Assembly: GCA_021775795.1 (NCBI GenBank)
Contig: JAJFHB010000461.1
Coordinates: 1 to 7,586 of the forward strand
Length of the DNA: 7,586 nt
Reading direction: 5' to 3'
Source: Hyphomicrobiales bacterium
GTDB lineage: Bacteria > Pseudomonadota > Alphaproteobacteria > Rhizobiales > JAJFHB01
Made by a program: the position numbers and the translations under genes. The notes beneath the pieces were generated by a model. That model worked only from the letters and a program-made list of their open reading frames with translations, did no database searches and had not been told where the DNA came from. How positions within the stretch are numbered: the stretch's first letter is position 1; every line of letters begins with the position of its first letter. This document shows positions 1 through 5,990 of this stretch, piece by piece.

Positions 1-47
1 GCGCAGTCGGTTTGCGACCTAGAGTGGGCTGCGGGAGCAGGCGGCCA

Positions 48-121
48 GTTCCGATAGAGTCCGCTATCGGGGGCAAGCTGGAAGTTCCGCACACTGATGA
101 CCGCTTACGGGGGCAAAGCTG
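48..121. repeat. Short tandem repeat, two degenerate units
   Basis: Two similar units follow each other. Each begins with GTTCCG (48-53 and 84-89) and ends with a conserved core, CCGCTATCGGGGGCAAGCTG at 61-80 and a one-base-longer version at 101-121. The cores differ at two positions plus one extra A and are spaced 40 bases apart. The style matches the short dispersed intergenic repeats of alphaproteobacteria, but family membership is inferred only. Confidence 0.55.
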
Positions 122-567
122 ACTCTTATCTGCGAGGCCAAGAACTTCTGTTTATGACCCACTCCGGACTCTCTTCCCAAACGAAAAACGGCCCCAAAAG
201 GGCTGCCCTGAAACCACGTTGCGCTGGCCCACATTGCAGACCATAAAATCGCAAAACTGGTCTAGGTGACCCTTGACAACTTTTACCCCAAAGTCGAGCT
301 CGCCAATTTCCTTCGGCCGGCGTCCACCAGTGGTGTCGTGACGTGTCACTTTGAGTAGGGAAGCCAGGACTGTGCCGAGGTAGCCGCGATCGCGACAGAT
401 ACCGACCTCCAGCGCCAGAATCAAACATCCCAATGCAGGAAAGGCCAACCATGAACTAACATTCAAACCGGACCAATCAGGTGGGGTTGGTCAGGGTAGG
501 GCGCTAGATTTTCAATCCGCAGAGTGGTGCGATTTGCGGCGCCTCAAGCTCGGGACGAAGAGGAAAT
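122..567. other. Non-coding stretch upstream of the mutL-like gene
   Basis: No convincing intact gene is visible. Two overlapping minus-strand open frames (126-452 and 152-466) are unrecognisable and poor in family-like motifs. Read on the plus strand in phase from 152, the sequence gives a protein-like but interrupted peptide, with in-frame stops at 263-265 and 356-358, so a decayed gene is possible. The 3' part must hold the promoter of the operon starting at 568. No B12-box or cobalamin-riboswitch core was recognised. Confidence 0.5.
471..492. promoter_or_regulatory. Inverted repeat upstream of the mutL-like gene, possible operator
   Basis: GACCAA (471-476) and TTGGTC (487-492) are perfect 6-base inverted arms around a 10-base centre, 75 bases before the ATG at 568. 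The ACCA...TGGT character recalls sites of GntR-type regulators, though the spacing is wider than the classic FadR-like TGGTnnnACCA. There is no T-run after it, so an operator is more likely than a terminator. A regulatory role is inferred from position and symmetry only. Confidence 0.35.
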
Positions 568-2001
568 ATGACAGTGCGGGTGCAGTCAAGAGATCACGCT
601 GATGCCTATCTGGATGGGCAGAAACCGTGGCAACGCGCCCTGCTGCTCGATGTCGGCTCGACTTTCACCAAGGCGATGGTGATCGGTCCTTCAGGGTATC
701 CAGTGGCGCGCAGCGAGGCGCCCACGACCATTGAAGATGATGTGATGGCCGGCGTGGCCATGGCCGTTGCGCGACTGCCGGAACAAGCCCGCGGACCGTA
801 TGACTGGGCACTTGCCTCAAGCAGTGCCGCCGGCGGACTGCGCATGGCGTCTGTTGGGTTGACAGCACCATTGTCCGGCCGTGCCGGCGATCTGGCAGCA
901 CTCGGTGCCGGCGCCAAGGTGGTTGCCAGCGAACATGGCATGCTCGATGAGGCTGCCCTTGAACGTATCGAGGCGACAACTCCCCATCTGGTATTGTTGT
1001 CTGGTGGGCTTGACGGAGGTAATGCTGATGCACTGCGCCACAATGCCAGCATGCTGCAGAGCCTGCGCGCACCCTGGGGCTATGTCATCGCCGGCAATGC
1101 GGAGGTTGCCCAGGAAGCAGCCGACACGATCCGCAACGGCAAGCGGGATGTGCGCGTCGTCGACAATGTGTTCCCCCGTCCGGGCGAAATTTCCATCACC
1201 GCCACCCGCGAAGCGGTGCGCGATCTGTTCCTGCGCCATATCACCAAGGCGAAAGGGCTGGACGGCCTGATGGCAGCATTGCGCACCGAGTGCGAGCCAA
1301 CACCGCTCGCGGTCAGCCGGTCGCTTGCTTATCTCGCCGATGATGGCCCGGTGGTCGTGGTCGACCTTGGCGGCGCGACGACGGACGTGCATTCGCTGGG
1401 GGGCGTGCGGACGGAGCGGCGTGCTGCAGAGCTCCCCGAACCCGAAACCATGCGGACCGTCGAAGGTGACCTTGGCATGCGCTGGGGTGCGCCAGGAACG
1501 ATCGATGCCATGGGAGAGGTGGCCCGAAGTCGTGTCGAAGCGGCAGTGCAGTGTGATCTTTCGAGGGAAGCAGAGCGGCGTCACGATGACCCGGCATTCC
1601 TTCCGGTGTCGGATTTTGACCGCGCCGTGGACCGATCCCTCGCTGAAGTCGCGGTCGCTGTCGCACTGGAGCGCCATGCCGGCAAGGTTGTAGTACGCCA
1701 CAGGCCGTGGGGCGACCGATACCAGGTCACCGGCAAGGACCTCAGGCCGTGTCGCGTCCTGGTCTCGACGGGTGGCGCTTTCCGCCACGCCGATGATCCG
1801 GTTGCGCTGACAACGGCCGCGCTTGCCTCGATCGAGGAAGCACAGGTTCCCTCGTCGCCGACCATTCGGGTCGATCACGATTATTCCCTTTATGCGATTG
1901 GCTTGCTCGCCCGGCATACTTCCGGGCTCGCGCATGTTCTTGCCGAACACGCGCTTGGGGCCGTCAATCGCACCACCGAAGAGAAGAAGGCCGCCGTCTA
2001 A
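568..2001 (+). CDS. mutL: MutL/GlmL-family ATPase, partner of a B12-dependent mutase
   Basis: This 477-residue cytoplasmic protein belongs to the MutL/GlmL group of the actin/Hsp70-like ASKHA ATPases. The family is encoded beside adenosylcobalamin mutases and is thought to protect or reactivate them; it is unrelated to DNA-repair MutL. Visible ASKHA signatures are phosphate-1 DVGSTFTK (residues 28-35), the SSSAAGGLRM loop (84-93), LLSGGLDGG (143-151), phosphate-2 VVDLGGATTDVHS (264-276) and the late VSTGGAFRH loop (399-407), which probably contacts adenosine. Length is close to the usual 460 or so residues, so the gene looks complete. The ATG follows GAAGAGG (557-563) at short spacing. Its stop codon overlaps the start of the mutase gene (TAATG), indicating translational coupling and a matched partner. 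Family assignment is strong; the exact role, chaperone or reactivase, is inferred from the family. Confidence 0.92.
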   Translation: MTVRVQSRDHADAYLDGQKPWQRALLLDVGSTFTKAMVIGPSGYPVARSEAPTTIEDDVMAGVAMAVARLPEQARGPYDWALASSSAAGGLRMASVGLTAPLSGRAGDLAALGAGAKVVASEHGMLDEAALERIEATTPHLVLLSGGLDGGNADALRHNASMLQSLRAPWGYVIAGNAEVAQEAADTIRNGKRDVRVVDNVFPRPGEISITATREAVRDLFLRHITKAKGLDGLMAALRTECEPTPLAVSRSLAYLADDGPVVVVDLGGATTDVHSLGGVRTERRAAELPEPETMRTVEGDLGMRWGAPGTIDAMGEVARSRVEAAVQCDLSREAERRHDDPAFLPVSDFDRAVDRSLAEVAVAVALERHAGKVVVRHRPWGDRYQVTGKDLRPCRVLVSTGGAFRHADDPVALTTAALASIEEAQVPSSPTIRVDHDYSLYAIGLLARHTSGLAHVLAEHALGAVNRTTEEKKAAV

Positions 2002-3752
2002 TGACAACCGCTGCAATCAACCCGTTTTTGCCGACTGACTGCCCGGACGGCCGCGCACTCCTCGAAGAAGGTCGCCGCATCGGCGATGATGTAACACCCG
2101 GCGTCAGCCTGTTGTGCCAGACCTACGGCGTGCGGTCCGAGGTCGAATACAAGCGCAAGATGGTCGCCGAAGGGCGGATCATGACCTCGATGAACATCGG
2201 CATGCAGACCTGGGCTGAAACCGAGCGTGCCCTGGAGCAGATCTGGGAGGCGAGTAACCAGCGCGGTTTCCGCATCGACCGCTACCAGATGCAGCTAGAC
2301 CGCCGCATGGGCCTGCCACCCGAGCTTTGGCAAAAGGCCGCCAAGGAAACCGGGCCAATGCTGGAAACCCCGCGCGACTGGCGGGCAACCGCGCACACGG
2401 TGCCGATCCAGCCGCACCTTGGTGACATGATGATCGGATCGCCGATGTCGGTGAGCAATGCCCGCAATGCGCTGGAAGCGGGAGTGAACTATATCGGCAA
2501 CATGTCGCAATTCGCCTGGAAATATCCTGGCTGGCCGGGCGACGATGTGGAACAGATGGGAGAGATGGTGAAGGCGCTTGGCCTCATGGCATCCAAACGC
2601 GACGACGACGCCATGATGCAGTCCTATCTCGAGGATGGTTACTGCGCCCAGTTCAAGGACTATTGCTCCTATATCGGCTGGGCACTGTTTGAGCGCTATT
2701 TGATCGACCAGGTGGTCGGCGCCCGGCTTTCAATCTCTTATGGCGGGCTCAGTCACAATCCAGTCACCAAGGCCGCCATGGTGTTGGCGCTGGAGGAGAT
2801 AACGCCCGCGGAGACCGAAAACTCGTTCTACCACGGCACCACAACTGTCTATTCGCCTGAGGTCGACGAAAACTTCGCCGTCCTGTCGGTCGATGAACTT
2901 TACATGATGCTGGCGCAACAGCGTTCGGGCAGCGGCGCGGCAGTCCTGTCGGTCCCCGTCACCGAGGCGCTGCGGGTGCCGACCTGGGAGGAAATTGTCC
3001 AGGCGCAAACAGTAGCGCGACGCATCGCCAATGACTGTGGGCGATTGGCTGAGAGCTTCAACTGGCCCTATATCGAAGCCCTGAGCACACGTATGGTCGA
3101 AGGCGGCAGGCGCTTTTATGCCAACATCTTACAAGGGCTCGACGAAATGGGTGTCGATATGAACGACCCCATGCAGCTCCTGCTCACAATCCGCCGCATG
3201 GGCGGTACGGCGATCGAGAACCGGTGGGGCGGCGGTGAGCTGCCCATCGACGATACCGAGCTCTATGTGCCGGAGATCCCGACCGACACCTATCTCGACT
3301 TTGTCGAGCGACGCAACGCGGCAAAATCGGTATTCGGTTCCGCCGCCCTGGCCGACGGCAAGGGCAAAATCCGGCTGGTCGTCGGATCGGCCGATGTCCA
3401 CGAATACGCCATGTTCCTGATTATCGAAGGATTGCAGTCGATCGGCATCGAGCCGGTTGTGGCGGGCACCAGCGTCGATCCGGATGAGTTTGCCGATCTT
3501 GCGCTCGAAGCGGGCGCCGACGCCATCCTGGTCTCAACCCATAACGGCATGGCCCTGACCTATGCACAGCACCTGCAACGCGAGATCGCGGAACGGAAGC
3601 TTGATATTCCCATCGCCATGGGCGGGACGCTCAATCAGGACATCGAGGGTGAACCGGCGCCGATCGACGTTAAGGACGACCTGCGCGGGCTCGGGATTCA
3701 CGTCTGTACGGACGTCACGGATCTCTTACAGGTGATTGGCGCGGCGTCATGA
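2001..3752 (+). CDS. Single-chain B12-dependent mutase: GlmE-like barrel fused to cobalamin-binding domain
   Basis: This 583-residue protein probably catalyses an adenosylcobalamin radical carbon-skeleton rearrangement. Residues 1 to about 435 resemble the methylaspartate mutase E (GlmE) TIM barrel, for example SPMSVSNARNALEAG (147-161) and the barrel strand ARLSISYGG (241-249). Residues about 456-580 form a Rossmann-like B12-binding domain of the GlmS type. It has D465-x-H467, the histidine expected to ligate cobalt, then S512 in VSTHNG and a late GG (541-542). The usual DxHxxG ends in alanine here (A470), and SxL reads STH. In clostridial glutamate mutase the two parts are separate subunits; here they are fused. 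The ATG overlaps the mutL stop, with AGAAGG at 1985-1990 as ribosome site. The arginine-rich substrate motifs I recall from GlmE are not evident, so glutamate is doubtful as substrate. Other candidates are methyleneglutarate or an unknown acid. Confidence 0.85.
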   Translation: MTTAAINPFLPTDCPDGRALLEEGRRIGDDVTPGVSLLCQTYGVRSEVEYKRKMVAEGRIMTSMNIGMQTWAETERALEQIWEASNQRGFRIDRYQMQLDRRMGLPPELWQKAAKETGPMLETPRDWRATAHTVPIQPHLGDMMIGSPMSVSNARNALEAGVNYIGNMSQFAWKYPGWPGDDVEQMGEMVKALGLMASKRDDDAMMQSYLEDGYCAQFKDYCSYIGWALFERYLIDQVVGARLSISYGGLSHNPVTKAAMVLALEEITPAETENSFYHGTTTVYSPEVDENFAVLSVDELYMMLAQQRSGSGAAVLSVPVTEALRVPTWEEIVQAQTVARRIANDCGRLAESFNWPYIEALSTRMVEGGRRFYANILQGLDEMGVDMNDPMQLLLTIRRMGGTAIENRWGGGELPIDDTELYVPEIPTDTYLDFVERRNAAKSVFGSAALADGKGKIRLVVGSADVHEYAMFLIIEGLQSIGIEPVVAGTSVDPDEFADLALEAGADAILVSTHNGMALTYAQHLQREIAERKLDIPIAMGGTLNQDIEGEPAPIDVKDDLRGLGIHVCTDVTDLLQVIGAAS

Positions 3753-4178
3753 TCCGACTGATGCGATCATCGCGCTGAAACGTATTGCCGGAGCAAGACG
3801 TTTGAGCCGGTATCTGGTGGCCATGTTGGTACATGCCGGCCCTTGTAACAAGATTGATCCGCGGACACCGTCGGCCAGTTGCTTCAGGGCTAAGCTCAGT
3901 CTCGCCACTCATCTGCAATAAGAAACACACAGTCACCGATTCCGGTCATCGGCAAAGGTGCGGATCAACAGTGGAGGAGGTTTCCACACAGATAGTTGTC
4001 GATAGGTCCGGTAGCTGACGAGCGGCTTGGTCGAGAAGTATAAAGAGTCTGAAAGTGGCACATTGCGGACCAATGAGCTGGCCAGCTTCTATGTTTGCTT
4101 TTGACCCAAAGGCTGACCTAACGCCAATGGCGGGTTTCGGCCAGGGTGGGCTTGCGGGCCGTTCCTGTGCGCCCATGC
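3753..4178. other. Intergenic stretch between convergent mutase and VOC genes
   Basis: 426 bases without a supported gene. A nine-codon frame starts at 3749 inside the mutase stop (ATGA) and ends at 3776-3778; it may be the residue of a lost third operon gene. Small open frames on both strands (for example 3833-4018 plus, 3946-4176 minus) have no recognisable family features, and the minus one runs through the 39-base repeat at 4103-4141. No strong stem-loop with a T-run was found after the mutase stop. Confidence 0.55.
4103..4141. repeat. 39-base dispersed repeat, copy 1
   Basis: This copy matches 6958-6996 at 32 of 39 positions without gaps, in the same orientation. The shared core runs through AAGGCTGA, AACGCCAA and GGTTTCGGC. 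Accidental translation gives FAFDPKADL-type or KPAIGVRSAFGSKA-type peptides. These resemble spurious small ORFs widely annotated in Hyphomicrobiales, so this is probably a member of a common intergenic repeat family. It lies just beyond the 3' end of the minus-strand VOC gene. Confidence 0.65.
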
Positions 4179-4604
4179 TTACCCTGAAGAAGAAACTTGC
4201 TGGTGAACCTCGATCACATTGCCTTCCGGGTCATGGAAGAACACCTGATGCCACTCCTTGGCAAAGGTTGTGCCGTAGTCCGAATAGGGGATGTTGTTTT
4301 TTTCGAGTAGCTTGAGAAATGCGTCAAGATCGTCCGTGCGAAAAGCAATATGGCCGCGCTCAACCGGATTGATGACCCGGCCATTCTTGAAAGCCACATC
4401 AAAGGCACGTTCGGCAAGATGCATCTGCATGCTGCCTTCCGTCGCGAACCTGATCTTTCCGTTGTAGCCCGTTTCATCGTTAGCTTCAGTACGTGGAAAG
4501 CTCTGTTGAGGGATTTCGTCCAGGCCAAGCACGTTTGTATAAAAGTCATGCATGCGATCAACATCATCGGCCACAAAATTTATGTGGTGAAATTCCAGTT
4601 TCAT
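4179..4604 (-). CDS. VOC superfamily (glyoxalase/dioxygenase fold) protein
   Basis: This 141-residue single-chain VOC protein has the two expected beta-alpha-beta-beta-beta modules. The first starts at LEFHHINFVADD (residues 3-14) with the HDFYTNVLGL helix after it; the second starts at GHIAFRTDD (84-92) and ends in FFHDPEGNVIEVHQ (122-135), a hallmark closing motif. Likely metal ligands are H7, H62 (in MQMHLAER), H85 and E132. Length is typical for glyoxalase I, fosfomycin-resistance and extradiol-type members, but I see no feature that fixes the reaction. The family also includes methylmalonyl-CoA epimerase, which partners a B12 mutase, but this protein does not look like an obvious epimerase and faces the mutase operon convergently. 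The ATG has only a weak ribosome site (GAAGACAG upstream). The gene is intact and bracketed by repeats at 4103-4141 and 4731-4804. Substrate unknown. Confidence 0.85.
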   Translation of the reverse strand: MKLEFHHINFVADDVDRMHDFYTNVLGLDEIPQQSFPRTEANDETGYNGKIRFATEGSMQMHLAERAFDVAFKNGRVINPVERGHIAFRTDDLDAFLKLLEKNNIPYSDYGTTFAKEWHQVFFHDPEGNVIEVHQQVSSSG

Positions 4605-4964
4605 TTGCTGTCTTCGATTTTGACCAATCCTGCATGACCTATAGCATTTAGAATCACAGCTAGGGATACCTGAAATCGATTTGGAAGCGTTGCATCTTTG
4701 CTACTCACGCGAACGGCCGCTTTCTGGCATCGCTGCGGCAGTCTGCAAGCACTGACCGGTCATTCGCTGTACCGCAGTTGACGCCAAAAAGGGGCGGGGA
4801 GTGGTCAATGGCTGTAGGTTGAATGCACGTCCGACAAACCTCAAAAGCAGACATTCAGATCTGCAGCTGACGACGTCTCGAAATGACCCCTAACGGAAAT
4901 GGAGCCTTCCTGGAGCCACGACTGTTTTGCAGGACAAAGTGGGCCCTTGGCCAGTTAATGGTGT
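4605..4964. other. Intergenic stretch with dispersed repeat
   Basis: 360 bases upstream of the VOC gene and beyond the 3' end of the LysR gene, without a supported coding region. It contains the 74-base repeat (4731-4804). Further on, 4847-4864 has short inverted arms GCAGA/TCTGC around an 8-base centre. The VOC promoter must lie near 4610-4700. A TATAGG element read on the minus strand (4638-4643), preceded by TG one base before it, is a weak extended -10 candidate. Confidence 0.45.
4731..4804. repeat. 74-base dispersed repeat, copy 1
   Basis: This copy matches 7435-7508 at 63 of 74 positions without gaps and in the same orientation; similarity drops sharply at both ends. It carries inverted arms CTGCGG (4733-4738) and CCGCAG (4772-4777), so a transcript could fold, and ends in a GGGGCGGGGA tract. 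The size, hairpin potential and intergenic location fit a small non-autonomous palindromic repeat. No transposase is present. Confidence 0.7.
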
Positions 4965-5882
4965 TCAAAGCAGGTGAGCGGGTTGCCACCTGAAAAGGCT
5001 TTGCTCGTATTCAGTTATTGATTTCGAAAGCCATCGCATAAACGATTTTGCCGCTGGTCGGATAGTACCCGGTAGCGTGACCATATGGTACCCGATTTCA
5101 GGGATGGGATCGTCGAACAGCGCAATAAGTCTTCCTGACCTCAGTTCATCGACAATGAACGCAGGTACCGTTGCACCGATACCGTCACCGCGGCGAATGC
5201 CATCCAGCAGCATGTTGCCCGGCATTCGGACGACCCTTCGAGCAGCGTCGGGCGAAACGCCAACTTTCTCTAGCCACAAATCAAATTCGACCGAAGCGTG
5301 TTCCTGAAGCAAGGTGAAATCAAGAAGCTCGGAAGGTTCGTTGAGCACCCGTTTGCCGATCAAGTCACTGGCGGCCACGACTGTCAGGCAGCCTGGCAAC
5401 ACAATCTGCGCCGTGAGCCCGGACCATTTTCCGGTTCCATAACGAATGGCCAGATCAATGCCGCCCGGCCTCAGATCGACGGCCTGAATCGTTGAATCTA
5501 TCCTCAACTCGATATGTGGATGCTCTTCTATGAAAGTCGAAAGACGAGGCATCAAGAAAGCGCTTGAAAACATCGGTGTGGCGCTGACCACCAGCGGTCG
5601 AACCGCTTCTACACTTGAAACGCTCTCAGTTAGAGATTCCATTTTGGCAAAGGCCTCCAGCAATCCTGCCGCCAGAAATTCACCTTGTGAAGTCAAGGAG
5701 ATGCCGTGCCGGGTGCGGCTCACAAGCCGGGTGTCAAGATGTTGCTCAAGTCCTCTGATCTGCTGACTGACCGCTGAGTGGGTTACATTTAATGCCGCCG
5801 CTGCTTTGGTCAGATTTCGGAACTCGGCAGCCGCGGCAAATGCCCTGAGTGATGTCAGCGAGGGGAAAATACTCCAGTCCAT
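4965..5882 (-). CDS. LysR-type transcriptional regulator (GcvA-like)
   Basis: This 305-residue LysR-family DNA-binding regulator has an N-terminal winged helix-turn-helix, residues about 8-66. It begins FPSLTSLRAFAAAAE (6-20), and the recognition helix region THSAVSQQIRGLE (34-46) is typical. From about residue 92 comes the two-lobed periplasmic-binding-protein-like effector domain, with the LVVSATPMFSS start and a GGIDLAIRYG segment as in GcvA/AmpR-type members. Length is normal and the gene looks complete. It is transcribed away from the imine-reductase-like gene at 5991, the classic LysR arrangement, so it probably controls that gene and itself. The start is fixed by the conserved N-terminus, yet no Shine-Dalgarno sequence precedes it. 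Instead a perfect palindrome (5883-5901) abuts the start codon, suggesting autoregulation. Effector unknown. Confidence 0.92.
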   Translation of the reverse strand: MDWSIFPSLTSLRAFAAAAEFRNLTKAAAALNVTHSAVSQQIRGLEQHLDTRLVSRTRHGISLTSQGEFLAAGLLEAFAKMESLTESVSSVEAVRPLVVSATPMFSSAFLMPRLSTFIEEHPHIELRIDSTIQAVDLRPGGIDLAIRYGTGKWSGLTAQIVLPGCLTVVAASDLIGKRVLNEPSELLDFTLLQEHASVEFDLWLEKVGVSPDAARRVVRMPGNMLLDGIRRGDGIGATVPAFIVDELRSGRLIALFDDPIPEIGYHMVTLPGTIRPAAKSFMRWLSKSITEYEQSLFRWQPAHLL

Positions 5883-5901
5883 ATGTTAAACCATCTAACA
5901 T
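5883..5901. promoter_or_regulatory. Palindromic candidate LysR operator
   Basis: ATGTTA (5883-5888) and TAACAT (5896-5901) are perfect 6-base inverted arms around seven bases. The site contains a T-N11-A core (T5886, A5898), the classic LysR binding pattern. It sits in the 108-base divergent control region and touches the lysR start codon, so binding there would be expected to repress lysR while allowing action on the divergent gene. Binding by this regulator is inferred. Confidence 0.6.
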
Positions 5902-5975
5902 CTGAGAAAAATTTACAACTGCGATTATTTTTGGTTCTGGCGCATGGTGACCAGAGAAAAGTTTTGTGTTTCTAG

Positions 5976-5982
5976 AAGGAGG
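5976..5982 (+). promoter_or_regulatory. Strong ribosome binding site of the reductase gene
   Basis: AAGGAGG lies eight bases before the ATG at 5991, a near-perfect Shine-Dalgarno match that fixes that start. It contrasts with the missing ribosome site of the divergent lysR gene, implying much stronger translation of the reductase. Confidence 0.75.
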
Positions 5983-5990
5983 AAGTCCTA

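Noticed and set aside
152..466. Minus-strand 104-codon open frame
   Set aside because: No recognisable domain, a second frame overlaps it, and the antisense phase looks more like a decayed gene; not called as a CDS.
466..567. Cobalamin riboswitch ahead of the B12-dependent mutase operon
   Set aside because: No B12-box-like core or multi-stem architecture could be recognised, and such riboswitches normally control B12 synthesis or uptake genes.
817..2016. Long minus-strand open frame of 399 codons opposite the mutL-like gene
   Set aside because: It lies wholly over a well-supported ASKHA ATPase gene and has no family-like motifs; such antisense frames are common in GC-rich genes.
3946..4176. 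Minus-strand 76-codon open frame
   Set aside because: Its most recognisable part (KPAIGVRSAFGSKA) is translation of the 39-base repeat, which recurs at 6958-6996 as KPAFGVGSAFGPK; a spurious repeat ORF.
4638..4646. Extended -10-like element (TG-C-TATAGG, minus strand) for the VOC gene
   Set aside because: No matching -35, and the hexamer matches the consensus poorly at its end; too weak to call.
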